From positions 3,398,013 through 3,462,012 of the forward strand of contig CAJINV010000008.1 in assembly GCA_905178155.1 (NCBI GenBank): 64,000 bases of DNA, read 5' to 3'. The number at the start of each line of letters is the position of its first letter. Position 1 is the stretch's first letter. The notes below the pieces were generated by a model. The model searched no databases. It saw nothing but the letters and a program-made list of their open reading frames with translations, and had not been told where the DNA came from. Shown one piece after another: positions 33,636-45,002 of this stretch. The stretch is from Amoebophrya sp. A120 (taxonomy: Eukaryota; Sar; Dinophyceae; Syndiniales; Amoebophryaceae). Position numbers and translations under genes: made by a program.

Positions 33636-36600
33636 ATGACGTTTTTCACACGACTCCTCGGTCGGTTTCTCCCGACCTGGTTGCTCGGCATGAACGGCAA
33701 AACCGTCACAAACCTCGACCGCTTTCTCTCCTACCTGGGGCTGGTGTACTTCTGGGCGTTCGCGGGGTACTATTTACAGGTCCGGGCGCTCTACGGCTTA
33801 AATGGTCTCATGCCGGTGGCGGACATGAAAAAAGCAGGCGGCGGCGCACAGTCGCCCTATGCGCCCTTGCCCTACCTGAGCAGCGCACTGTACGCTATTT
33901 TTGGCGCAGGAACAAGTACATCGAGCACAAGCACCGATCACACCGTGCTGGAGGCGGTCAGTCTGTTGGGTATGGTGCTATCGCTGCTGCTGTGGCTCTT
34001 TCCGAGAACTTGGCTCCTGCGCTGCGGAACCACGTTTGCCTGTTGGCAGTGCTATCTCGCGCTGTACTCTGTAGGTATAGATGTTGGTGAAGAATTTTTG
34101 TGTCTATAGAGAGTCAATCTGTATCGCGTTGCTGACCTACAACTACTTGCTTCCTTGAAGCTTTCCCTACATACTCACAAGGACGAGACACGACGAGACG
34201 CAGAGCTGCTGTACAGGACTGTCATCATCAAAAACTAACCATGAATTTCCTATCAGGTCAGACGTTTCTCTCCTTCCAGTGGGACATTCTGTTGCTCGAA
34301 GTGGGTTTCTTGGCCAACCTGTACAATATCCTGAGTAAAAACGTACCCACGCCAGAGTTGTAATGCAGATTTGCAAAGACAGGAAGACTTGCAACGCGCA
34401 TCCCCATGAGAGCCATTTCCAATCGTGTTTTGGAATTTGTGATGCTGTGAACAGGATGAGCAGATGAATCTGTGATGCGGCTGCACTTGCTAACCTGCAC
34501 TACACTGCATAGTGCAACTTGTCATGCGTGACTTACAAAACTCCTAGGTTTGTGTTGCAAAATCCCCATCCTGACTCTGGTGTGGGTACGTTTTTACTCA
34601 GGATATACAACTTGTCCTCTTCGGTCTATTTCCACAACTGCGTCGATTGGCTCCTCCGCGCGCTTTTCGTGAAGCTAATGTTCATGACCGGCGTAGTGAA
34701 GCAGTCTTCCAACTGCCAAACCTGGAAGGATCTGACCGCCCTGGAGTACCACTACGTGTCCCAGTGCCTGCCCACGGAGATGGCCTGGTTTGCGCACCAG
34801 GTCCACCCCTTTGTGAACCGACTGGGCGTCGCGTTCATGTTCTCCATCCAGCTGGCGCCGGGGATCCTCCTGATTTACGTGCCCTACCTGCGGGACTACG
34901 TCGCCATGCTCCACGCGGTATTGCAGATCGGGATCTTCCTCACGGGGAACTACAACTGGTTTAACGTGTTAAGCGCAATTCTCCTCTGGCCCTGCCTCGG
35001 CAGCGGATCGACCGCATCTTCGGGGAGTGACTTGACTGGAGACGCGTCCAGTGGAATTGCATCACTCACAAGTTACGGCGGCGGGAGCAAAAGTAGTGGG
35101 AGCACAGGTGTTGGTCGTGACAAAGGCGCGATAGAAATGACGACTAATTATAAATCGACTAGCAAGAGCAAAGCAGGAGCGGGTGCGGAGAAGAGTAAAG
35201 CGGCCATGAAAGCGAGTCGGTTGGCGACGCCGACGAAATCTTCGTCGAGAAAAATCGACTTACTTGATGAAGCGGCTTTGGACCTCGACACTGGTTCTTC
35301 GATAAGTGGGAATGAAGTACAAAAAAACGCAACAACACCAGCAAATAAATCGAAGGACATCAAAAACTCGTCCGCCATGAGCAGTCATCTGAAGCTGAAA
35401 AAATCCTCCTCTTTGTCGTGTTTCCAGAAAACGAGGAAGCAAGTTTTCCTCCTGTTCGCGTGCCAACTGCCGCTCCTCGTGCTGATCTCGCTGTTCCTCA
35501 TCCTCCAGGGCACGGACTTCGGTGTTACAGAGGATTTATCTGACTTCGTGGCAGCGAAGATGGTGCAGCTTCCCGGCGAGGGGAAAATCCAGCAGTTGTT
35601 GCCGACCAGCTTTGGTGCTGGTGTTGCTCTTGTGCAAAGCCTCTTCAGCGCGGAAACGCTTGCGGTTGTGCTCGCGCGGTTCGAACTGATGAAGGATGCC
35701 GTTCTTTCCTCGGCTGCTGTCGTTTTCAGCGGTGAATATGAAGAACACCCAGGCACTTATTTGTTCGCTTTCGGTCGTGCGTTGGAAGGCTTAGATTTTT
35801 GGAAAATTTTCCACGGCGATTTTTTCACTATCAAGTCCACCATTACCGACGGCGGCGTCCGGCAGTACCTGCACTGGTACACGCAGTACGGGTTGGTCGC
35901 GGTGCAAATCGCGTTCTTCATTTCCGCCCTCCGGTACCTCTTCGCGGTTACCGCGGACCATGACGTCACGTGCTTCGACCTGTGGAGCGGAAAAGGGCAC
36001 AGCGCCCGAAAGAAATCCAAAGAACCCCCGAGCCTTGCGATCGAGGACGGCACGCCGCACTCGTCCGCGGTTGGAATGCTTACTACTTCGAACTCATCGT
36101 ACAAGAGCCACTTCAGCACCGCTCCGGACGGCTCGCCTAGCTCGACGTGGACGTCCATGCAGCGACAGAACCAGGGCGGGGCCGCTTCGCCGCCGACGAT
36201 TCTGTCGAAGACGAAGCGGATTTTCCTCTTTCTCCCCATCGCACTGGTCCGCCTAGCGGCTGCCTTCGTCGCGCTCAACCTCGGCATGATCCCCTGGGCG
36301 CACCTGGGCCCGACCAATTTTTTGCTGCAGAAGGAAGTCATGACGCACGTGTACTCCGAGCTCTTCAAGCACGACCAGTACTCAAGTTTATCTAACAGCT
36401 ACGGCCTGTTCCGCCGCATGACCGGCGTCGGCAGTCACGACCGATCGGCGAAGAAGGTGCCGAAGGTGAGCGGTTTGCTGGGAATGGTGACGGCAGGAGA
36501 TGATTCGAATTCTACGAAGATGAACAGTACGAGTGTAGAACTTTCCGTCGCACCAGCGAAAAATCCACCCACAGAGGAGGCGTTTTCTCTCCAATCCGGG

Positions 36601-37581
36601 TACGCGGGGCTGAGTTACACCCCGGTGCCGAAGGTCCCGGTGCTGATTTTCGAGGCGCAGCTGAAATCTACGGGGCGAAAAACAAAAACATCAGCGGATA
36701 TTACGACGAGCAGGGAGAAGTGGCACGAGATTCCCTTTCGGTACGCACCCACTTTTTTGAATAAAATGCCGGTGCGCACGGCGCCCTACCAGCCGCGGTT
36801 CGACTGGCAGCTCTGGTTTGCCGCGCTGGCGGACCAGTATGCCGGGCAGTCGTGGCTTGTGAGGATGCTGTGGCTGCTGATCACGGAGAAGGTGCAGCCT
36901 GCCGCTGGAACGACAGGGGTGGCGGGTTCTGGTGAAGAAGGATCAGAAACTTCTGCACCCCCGCTCTACTCGCCGACCACGGACGTGCGCGAACTCCTCG
37001 AGCTGGATACGAGCACGGATGTGGACTGGCGCACGGCGGAAATCAAAGCGGTTCGCGTGCAGCGGTACTTCTACGACTTTTCGCGCTACGAAAACCCGCC
37101 CTGGCACCCGAAGCAGCAGGGGAGCGGGAAAACGGGGAAAGGTCCTCGTGTGAAAAACAATAGCGACGGAGGAGAACTAAAGTCTTCCATCAACCCTACT
37201 TCTCAGTGGTGGACCCGCGAGTACGCCGGAAAATGGCTGGACACCGTGGACGCGACGACGCTGGCACCGCTGGCCAAGTCGCAAAAGTGGAAGTTGGCTG
37301 AGGACGCGGATACGAAGAGGAAGAAGAAAAAGCCGCTCCAGGGTCTGGAAAATTTTCTCTCGACCGTGCGGGAGTTCCTCGTGCAGAAACCCAAACAAAT
37401 GCTCAAGGGCTTCGTCCTGAAAGGCGGGGGAAAGGAGGGTAAGCAGGGTGCGGGGGCCGACAGTGAAGATGGATCACTCAGCAATATTGTCGACAGCGCC
37501 CGAGCGGTGCTGGCAAAGGTGGACGAGAATTTCCTCTTTCTAACCGTCCCGCCAGTGCTGCTGGCGATTCTGGTCGGGTGA
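33636..37581 (+). CDS. Lipase maturation factor family protein
   Basis: Exons 33636-34074, 34257-34326 and 34611-37581 total 3480 nt (1159 residues). The family comprises polytopic ER membrane proteins that help fold secreted lipases and other disulfide-bonded proteins. Diagnostic blocks appear in order: LYFW-type first membrane segments ending VRALYGLNGLMPV; QTFLSFQWDILLLEVGFLA spanning exons 2-3; VKLMFMTGVVKQSSNCQTW and LTALEYHYVSQCLPTEMAWF near residues 190-220; TGNYNWFNVL near residue 282; and the C-terminal RTAPYQPRFDWQLWFAAL near residue 892. Typical members are 550-700 residues. Here extra length comes from Ser/Thr/Lys-rich loops (about 35020-35410 and 36000-36200) and a C-terminal extension. 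The first intron is GT-AG, the second is a mobile element. The start ATG at 33636 gives the expected hydrophobic N terminus. Confidence 0.9.
34327..34605 (+). mobile_element. Introner element, family A, TSD TACAA
   Basis: Left end TATCCTGAGTAAAAACG, right end CGTTTTTACTCAGGATA, with the inverted match extending inward to about 33 bp. Perfect TACAA repeats sit at 34322-34326 and 34606-34610. Removal joins FLANLYN to LSSSVYF. At about 279 bp it equals the length of the copy at 11091 and resembles it throughout. Confidence 0.95.
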
Positions 37582-38577
37582 ATGTGAAGGAGTCCGCATC
37601 AAGGTAGATTTTTGGGGAGCTGCGGTTTTTGCACGATAAGTAGGGGAAGTAGAATTATCAATCTGATCCGAGACAATATTTTTTCATACTATCAGCCAGC
37701 ACTGGATGTGCGCAACGTTAAGACCGATCACTGTGCCGCGACAAAGTGCGCGATTTTTCTAAACCGCAAGAACGTTATCGTCAGTCGATGTCGCATTTTA
37801 CAATAATGAGGCTCTTGTAAAGCAGTAGCAGATTCGCACCGGCGTCCTCTGTGTTTCGTTTATGCTTGTTTGCCGATACGCGCCCAGAAGAGATGAGGAA
37901 TGGACGATGGATTTTTTCGTCGTGCTGGTTTCTTCTCGTGTTTCGACTCAAAAAACTCTCTCGAATTCGTTGCTGATTCGACGTTGTTCGATTTCTCAGC
38001 CTGCGGAAAACCTAGTTCATGCAGTTGCTTCTCGGTGCGAACAAAAAATATACATGACAAGAGAGACGGGAGAGAGATCGTTGCGTGCTTCCGGATGCAA
38101 GTGGTTCGAAAAAAGGACGAAACTATACTTCGCCAACCGAATTGTCGCATGGTGCGCCAAGAGTTGTGCGCACAGCACTTGCGCTTCATCACTTCATCAG
38201 TTTCGCCGCTTATGCCTTTCGTTTCTTCACTTGGTGGATCAGGCTTCACGAAATCGCCTTCTGACAAAAAAATCATGTAGGACAAGTGTGAGTGTCAGTT
38301 GAAAACACTTGTTGTTTCGTTCTTGGAGTATCTCCACTACCTCTTCACCCACGTATTGCTTTTTTCTGCCGTGTCACGATTTCTCAAACGGAGAAGCAAG
38401 TGGGCTTAGCGGCTGCTGGGAACAATGCAGCAACGCGTCTACCACTTTACCGGTCACCTCCCATAGCTGCACTTTGCGCGAGCACGACCAGAAGAACTGC
38501 TTGTTCTTATCCCAGAGACAAGGAAATAAGGTTCCCGACCAACAAGAGTTAATTTCTTCCGTCATCCAGCCTTGAAA
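37582..38577. other. Intergenic region
   Basis: About 1 kb with overlapping short ORFs on both strands at 37860-38300 but no recognisable motif. No repeat or RNA gene seen. Confidence 0.5.
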
Positions 38578-41500
38578 ATGAACACACCGCCGTTCTACAA
38601 GCTGCACACCCGCACGGGCTATCAAATGTAAAAATGTCTGGGTCTGGAAACTTGTAATGCTAAAAATGAATGATAGACGCACTGCAACAAGCAGCTATGC
38701 ATGACAAATTTTTTGGCTGCCATGTCTTACGTATTCCGCATGGCAAACTGCGTTTTTGCATGACAGATAAGAGGACTTTTTCGTGCCTATGCAACACAGA
38801 TTCTCGAGTCATGCCAGACAAGCATGACAAACTTGCATTCTTCCAGACCCAGACATTTTTGCAATCCATACGGGCGGTGCGCCACCACCGGTGATAGACA
38901 AGCAGAACTACTTCCCGAGTTCCTCTTCTACGTCTTTAGCCGCACCAAACTTGGACACCGAGCCGGGAATCACAGGAACTTCTGAAGTAGAACAGACACC
39001 GCAGCCCATGGTTTCTACGAGTTTGATGCAACCGCCTAATTTACTAGCGCAGTGGGCGAAGCGCTCGCACTTAACTTGCTACCACCAGTACGACCACCAG
39101 GGGATCTGCCACCCCAGTAGGTGGATCCAGGGGACGAGCAACACCTCGGAGGATGCAGCCCTCAAGAAACAAACAGAGGGGGAATTCTGCAGCAACCATC
39201 CTCTGCCTCCTGACCGGTCGGGAGCAGCAGGTACTGATGGCTTCAGCTCCTCCACCGGGGAAAATAAAGTTTCAAACAACCCCGACGAGGACAACGACGA
39301 AGCTCTTGCCGGGGGTTCTGATGAACCGGAGGACGATGCCGTACTTATCGACCTCTACGACTACGGGCACAAGGCGAAGATCGGAATTTCCAAGAACAAG
39401 CGGGCCGAACAGCAGGACGCTTTTTTTATCTTCCAGGACGGCGAAGAGCACTACTTCGGCGTGATCGACGGCCACGGCCCGGAGGGCGGCTGGGTCGCCG
39501 CGGAGCTCCAGAACAAGGTGCCAGAGTTTTTGCGCAGTTGCGACGGGGACATGTTTCGGGCGTTTGAGGCGACGGAGGCGTATTTAGCGGAGGACAGCCG
39601 GAGCTACTGCAGCGGCGCCGCCATCGCCGTGGTGCACGTGAATCCGGAGGTTGGTGCTTCTATTTTGTTCTTGAGGCCAATATCGCAGAATGATTCAAGT
39701 CATGTTTTCCGTAGTACCATCATATCTGCACGTTGGATGTAGACCCTGAACGGCAAGGGTTAGGGTGACCAACTGAAATACGTAGTTTCTCTACACTTCA
39801 ACTCGCTCAACGATAGATGTAAACCGCATGACGATCAAAATTGACTGTTACGCAACATGAAGAAAAAAACAATATTCAGATCGTCGAGTGCTGGCACCTT
39901 GGGGACTGTCGAGTTTTGTTTATCAACTGTAAAAATGTCTGGGTCTGGATCTGGAAGAATTCATGTTTGTCATGCTTGTCTGGCATGACTCTTAAATCTG
40001 TCATGCACGTTACCCAAGAGCTCCGTTTTTCTGTGATGCAGAAGCGCAGTTTGTCGCGCGGAATAGGCAACACCGAGGAGCTCAGAAACTTGTCATGCTG
40101 GGCCAGCATTTGGAGCCTCATCATGAGACGCCACCCAGCATCACAAGTTTCCAGACCCAGACATTTTTACATTTGATATTGTTTGGCTCCCGTCCGTTGA
40201 CGGATGACCACTCCGTGCGGAACCTCAGCTTCCATATGCAAGAAAAAAACTGTGTAAGTGTAACTTTGTAATGCAGAAGATGCAACAGAGTTACACCTGT
40301 CATGCCAGACAACCATGGCGCCCTCTTTTTATGTGTTTTTTCCCTTACAAGCCACGCATGAAGTCATGTAGAGCAAATTTGTGATGCTGTCAGCCACAGA
40401 TAGTCACACTAACACAGTTTTTTTCTTGGATATTCCAGGAACGCATGTCACTGTCCACAAAAAGTATAATCGTGTGTTACTAATTCTTGGTAGTGAATTT
40501 CTTCGACTAGATATTTGGGCGGAATAGATCAAAAATAGATTGGCCGCCAAGCTACGAGCATAGCGCGGCGCCTGGAAAAGAGATTGCTCCGGCCCGCGAA
40601 AGTTGGCCCAAACACCACGGCACTCTCTTACCTGGGCTGTCAGGTTTTGGGGCCAGGTAACTAAGAGAGCAGCGCGGTGCTTGTGATGCGAAAACGTCTT
40701 GGCCCGGGAAGGTGGCCAGATAAGGAGGGTGATCTTGAAGCACAAGCAGCACGCTGTGCTCTTACCGGGGCCTCTAGGCTCTGAGGCCCGGTAAGAGCAT
40801 AGCGTGGCGCTTGGAAAAAAGACCGCATCGGCCCAAAAAAAATTCGTCCAAACACCACGGCACTCTCTTACCTGGGTTGCCGGGTTTTGGGGCCAGGTAA
40901 GAGAGCAGCGTGGTGTTTGGGATGCGAAAATGTCCTGGCCTGAAGAGCGGAGGTGGCCAGATGAAAGAGACACCCTTGAAGCACAAGGCCGCGCTGTGCT
41001 CTTACCTGGGCCTCCAGACTTTGAGGCCCGGTAAGAGCATAGCATGGCGCTTGGAAGGAAAAAGACCGCGTCGGCCCAAAAAAAGTTGGCCCAAACACCA
41101 CGGCACTCTTTTACCTGGCCTGCCAAGTTTTGGCGCCAGGTAAGAGCATAGCGTGGCGCTTGAAAGGAAAAAAGGCCCCGTTGGCCCAAAAAAAGTTGGC
41201 CCAAACACCAGGGCACTCTCTTACCTGGCGTTCCAAGTTTTGGGGCCAGGTAAGAGAGCAACGCTTTGTTTGGCTCCCGTCCATTGACGGATGACCACTC
41301 CGTGCGGAACCTCAGCTTCCAGGAACGCATGTCGCTGTCCACAAAAAGTATTGTCTGCTACTAGTGTAGTTTTTCCAGCATGTCGTGAAAGTGACATCTA
41401 CGTTTGTTAGGTGTGCGTGATTCAGATTCTCCAAGCTGCGTATTCTCGTTGGTTTATCCGTTTGTGAAGATGATGATTAGTAGAATTTTTTCTTTCCCAA

Positions 41501-42456
41501 AAACAATCCAGCCGGCGCCCGCTTTCTCTCCGGAAACACGCGCGTGACGCTCTCCGGCGCTCCGGGTTCGCTGGAGTTGATGAGGTGCTTTGGGGACCGC
41601 TGGGGCAAGGAGACCGGTCTGTTTTCCGCGATTCCGGACCACATCAGAGTAACGAGACCGGAAGCTCTGTCCGAGCAGGGAAACCACGACCAGAAGGTGT
41701 CGCCGGACATCCTGGTCGCCAGTGACGGTGTGTTCGGTGTACTGGACAACGTGGAGGTGTGTGAGGAGCTACAGCGCACCAAAGCCAGGTCGCAGGAAGA
41801 GGCTGCAGCGAGCGGGGGTAAGGGTTTTTCTTGTAGCTTCTCAACAAAAATGGTCGTGCATTGATCATGTCTACGTGATGTCACAGCTGGCGAATGAATT
41901 CTTGCGAGACAGAAAAAAGTAAGTTTTGACGTCGTCGTCCTCTAAGACAGCACATTGATAATTATCAACAGCCACCACGAATCCGGTCGAGGCGGTGATG
42001 CGGCGAGCCATCGAGCAGCGGTCGACAGACAACATCACTTGCGTTGGTATTTTTACCCGGAAGATAAGGAGGAGAGCAAGTAGCCGCCGAAAAGAGGCCG
42101 GTCTTGCTGGAACCTCAAATCGAAGCGACACCAACGTCGCATCAAACGCCACCGCAGCAGCAGCAGCACCACCACCACTGAACGTAGATCCAACTGGGGC
42201 CAGGACCACCGACAAAGATGAAAGTAACCGGAAAATGAATGATGGAGCTCGTCTTGGGGCGAGATCCTCCAACCCCGTTGCGCCAACGACGACGGAAGTA
42301 AGCGGAAATGGTTCCTCCTTGTTGCCCCCGAGGTCATTCGACTTTTCGGTCGGTGACCTTCGTGACAAACGACAGTCGCGGGAGGATGGCGCACGAACGC
42401 ATGCCACCGCCGCTTTTAGCGCAGCAGCGCTACGCGGCAGAGGGCTCCGGGCGTGA
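38578..42456 (+). CDS. PP2C-type protein serine/threonine phosphatase
   Basis: Seven exons (38578-38619, 38876-39649, 39880-39920, 40184-40234, 40438-40463, 41512-41817, 41972-42456) sum to 1725 nt, a 574-residue protein. PP2C enzymes are metal-dependent Ser/Thr phosphatases. Motifs in order: KRAEQQDAFFIF, GVIDGHGPEGG near residue 211 (metal-binding Asp), CWHLGDCRVLFGSRPLTDDH assembled over three exons, LELMRCFGDRWG, PDILVASDGVFGVLDN and STDNITCVGIF. The metal-ligand Asp residues in DGHG, SDGV and DNIT are all present. N- and C-terminal tails are low complexity. Three introns are mobile elements; three obey GT-AG. The 1048-bp intron 40464-41511 contains a palindromic repeat array and a second copy of exons 4-5. 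Confidence 0.9.
38620..38870 (+). mobile_element. Introner element, family B, TSD CGGGC
   Basis: Left end TATCAAATGTAAAAATGTCT, then GGGTCTGG; right end CCAGACCCAGACATTTTTGC then AATCCATA. Perfect CGGGC repeats sit at 38615-38619 and 38871-38875. Removal joins LHTRTG to GAPPPVIDK. Its interior is the reverse complement of the family B copy at 39921 in the same gene. Confidence 0.95.
39921..40178 (+). mobile_element. Introner element, family B, opposite orientation, TSD TTGTT
   Basis: Left end TATCAACTGTAAAAATGTCT, right end AGACATTTTTACATTTGATA. Perfect TTGTT repeats sit at 39916-39920 and 40179-40183. Removal restores GDCRVLF-GSRPLTDDH, a core PP2C motif. GT-AG splicing at the internal GTAAAA and CCCAG would shift the frame into a stop. 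Confidence 0.95.
40235..40432 (+). mobile_element. Introner element, family C, TSD TTCCA, with empty site nearby
   Basis: Left end TATGCAAGAAAAAAACTGTG, right end CAGTTTTTTTCTTGGATA. Perfect TTCCA repeats sit at 40230-40234 and 40433-40437. The duplicated exon at 41266-41351 has the uninterrupted sequence CAGCTTCCAGGAACG, directly showing the pre-insertion site with one TTCCA. Confidence 0.97.
40540..41262. repeat. Palindromic repeat array inside a PP2C intron
   Basis: Six inverted-repeat pairs alternate between two unit types. One type has arms CACTCTCTTACCTGG and CCAGGTAAGAGAG, with outer arms CCAAACACC and GGTGTTTGG. The other has GCTCTTACCGGGGCCTC and GAGGCCCGGTAAGAGC. Approximate pair positions are 40620-40670, 40759-40798, 40861-40906, 40999-41038, 41107-41148 and 41218-41258. 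Each arm reads as a consensus-like 5' splice site (CAG-GTAAGAG) on one strand. Long ORFs across it are repeat artefacts. Confidence 0.85.
41266..41351 (+). repeat. Duplicate copy of PP2C exons 4-5 without the introner
   Basis: About 86 bp match 40179-40234 joined directly to 40433-40466, encoding the same peptide FGSRPLTDDHSVRNLSF continued by QERMSLSTK. The two differences (CCG/CCA and TCA/TCG) are synonymous. The GTAT donor at the end is kept. It could be a duplicate exon used alternatively, or a non-functional copy; no clear acceptor precedes it, although an AG at 41256-41257 would be in phase. Confidence 0.9.
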
Positions 42457-45002
42457 CAAGTTGTCATTTGTTGACTTCGGACTGTGGCTTTTTTGTTTCC
42501 AGCAGGCGGAATAATCGCAGGGAGTTCTGCAGGCTCGTCCTGTTTGTTGCCGACGAGCAGATCCGGTTTCATCTCTGATCAACACATTCCTTGCGGCGAA
42601 GCAGCGAGGTGTTGTAGAAGAACTACCAACTATCTAATCCTACTTGAGAGAGCTTGAGTGCGAAAGACAGAAAAAAAGTGCACGTGCTTCGCTTTTGTAC
42701 TAAGATTTTGCTTTTGTACCAAGGTAGTTGTCACTATCACACACGCTGTGTCAGAAACAGCACTTGTATCTATCAAATGTGAAAATAAATAGTGCTAGAA
42801 GGAATTACCATTGCAATTTGTATGATGATCTTGAACTCTTTCGCCTGCAACTGTTGTGCCTACTCCTATCAATGTACTTCTGGAGTTTTGTACTGATGGC
42901 TGAAGAACTTGAGACCACAGTTTGTTCGCGTTTTCTATCGACTGACTGGATGCAGACAATTTCGTACAATCAGTTCACTTTGTGAACTTGCCCATGAAAA
43001 TAGATTCTCGTCCTCCAGTAGAGCTTTGCATATTGTAGAATTGCGCGGCTAGACATCAGACGAAAAATAAAAATTGTAGCAGTCATCTGCGAAAAATCGA
43101 GACGTTGCAGCGCATTCCTTGTGCATAAGTCACTGCTCTTTTTCAGTATTTTACCCTCCTCTTCTACTATTTCGACATAGATTAGCAAGCCGTTTTAGGC
43201 AATTTTCAACTTGCATTCAAAAATTACAAATGATCACAACTGGAAATAAAGTAGTTTGGGGAACTGTTTCAATCATGAAAGTGCCATTCTCGGGGAGTTA
43301 CTGTTAGTATGAATCAACAGCCTCCTCATGATCTTTCTTGCGTTTTCAACGTCAAGTAGAGCTACTTGGGAAGGTCGACGATGCTGTGGAACAATGGTGC
43401 GTTGCATGTGCCTCGTCAACCGGAAGCATTGCGATCATGTGTAGCCGTATTCACTAGAAGGATAGACAGCCCGAAGGCGAAGTGCAGTCTGTTGTGCTTC
43501 GTAGTGGTCAGCTTTTTTATGGGGGGCATTGCGATAATTATTGCGATACTAGTTTGTTTCATCTGAATGCATTGTCGACAAGACGAGGAAGTGGCTGAAT
43601 CGATTGGTTACCTCGTCATCAACGATTGGGTGCAATATCATTTTCCGTTCTTTTACTTTTTTCCATTTCTTTAGAGTAGTTTTACTGACTTGCCGGCGTT
43701 CGTCGCTGCATAGGGTCTACTCATGCGTGATTACGCTTGGGGCGCAGTGGATAAATGGTCTTCTGAACAAAAGAGCTGTCCTGAATAATGAAAAACAGAG
43801 GTGTACACGTTTCGGCGCATCTTCATGCGGGACAACTACGGACGGAAGGAAATTGAACTGTTTTGTGGTCATCACAACAAAGAAACTTCTTGTCGTGCTG
43901 GTTTTTCGTTTGCCTAGCCATAAGTATTCCACCACAGTATAGGTTACTAGATGGTTCTAGTTGCTCTTGCACAGAAAAGTTTTTTGTCATCTGCAAATTC
44001 GAATGGGACAACGCGACCTTTTCCTCCTGTCAGACAATGCTGCCTGGTTCAACACCAGGCGAAGTGAGCTACTCAATACGATTTTTGTCACGGAAGAAAT
44101 GTACAGAACTCACTCCTGTAGAAATCTCAACTGAGACTGATAGCTGCAAAATCCGCACGACCGCGGACAAGCGTGGTCGTGTTCGGTGTTTTTTTTCTGC
44201 CGCAGAGAAAAGCTTGTTCGAACAGTTCGTCTGCATTGAAGATCTGATTCTCATCAAGGAAAGTCGAATAATTGACATTCAACCACGACGAGCAGGACTA
44301 GTTCTGTCACGAGCAGTCTGGCTGACAGCAAAAGGCCTTCTTTCATCTCAGATCTCAGTATCCCAGCAGTAGGAACGTCGTCTTTGTTCTGGTATGAACA
44401 ATTGATACAACGAACTTCTTCGACACAGTCCACCACGACCCTGACCCATTCACTCTCAATAATTTTGATTCCCCCCATGAATAGAAAAATTATACCTCGA
44501 GCAATTCACAACGCATAGATATTCCGCTAGAGCGAGGAACTTCAGCAGATAGAACTACACATTTTTAGTCATTCTCCATATTGAAGATTCATGTTGTAAT
44601 CATAAGTTTCGATAACAAGCTACAACCCACAACACACACATTTTCCCTTCTGAAGCTGTAATTTTTCCCTTAGTTCTTTCCACACCACACCTCGAACCCA
44701 CACATTTTCATAGATTACCCAAATGTCCCCCCACGCCCGAGTCCTCGACACGACAAAATCAATTCACCCGCCCGCGTCAAAACGGTCGAGACTTCTGGCT
44801 TTGGAACAGGAAAGTTCGTTTGCGACACTGTTGTTTCACGACCCGCAACAACATTCTAATTGCAGGAGGAGAAGGGTCTTCATCTCCGCTCATGTTCTTA
44901 GGGAGAAGACAGAGGACACCTAAAAAGCCCTCGCTCCAACAAGAAGAACGTCGCGAGGTCATCAACACATCGCCCAGCAGTCAGAGGAGTAACTAGCGCA
45001 AG
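42457..45002. other. Intergenic region
   Basis: About 2.5 kb, the longest gene-free AT-rich stretch in the window. It holds short ORFs only, such as a 66-codon frame at 43366-43566 with a C-terminal hydrophobic segment and a longer frame at 43863-44372 that lacks an ATG. Neither has a recognisable motif. No RNA gene or TIR element identified. Confidence 0.5.

Noticed and set aside
39928-40163. GT-AG splicing of the PP2C element intron using the internal GTAAAA and CCCAG
   Set aside because: The joined frame shifts and soon reaches a stop, while removal at the TSD restores the PP2C motif.
40404-41342. A 312-codon minus-strand open frame in the PP2C intron
   Set aside because: It reads through the palindromic array and the exon duplicate; the protein is a repeat artefact.
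43863-44372. A 169-codon frame with a hydrophobic N terminus
   Set aside because: It lacks an ATG at the start and shows no domain; it lies in an otherwise gene-free AT-rich region.
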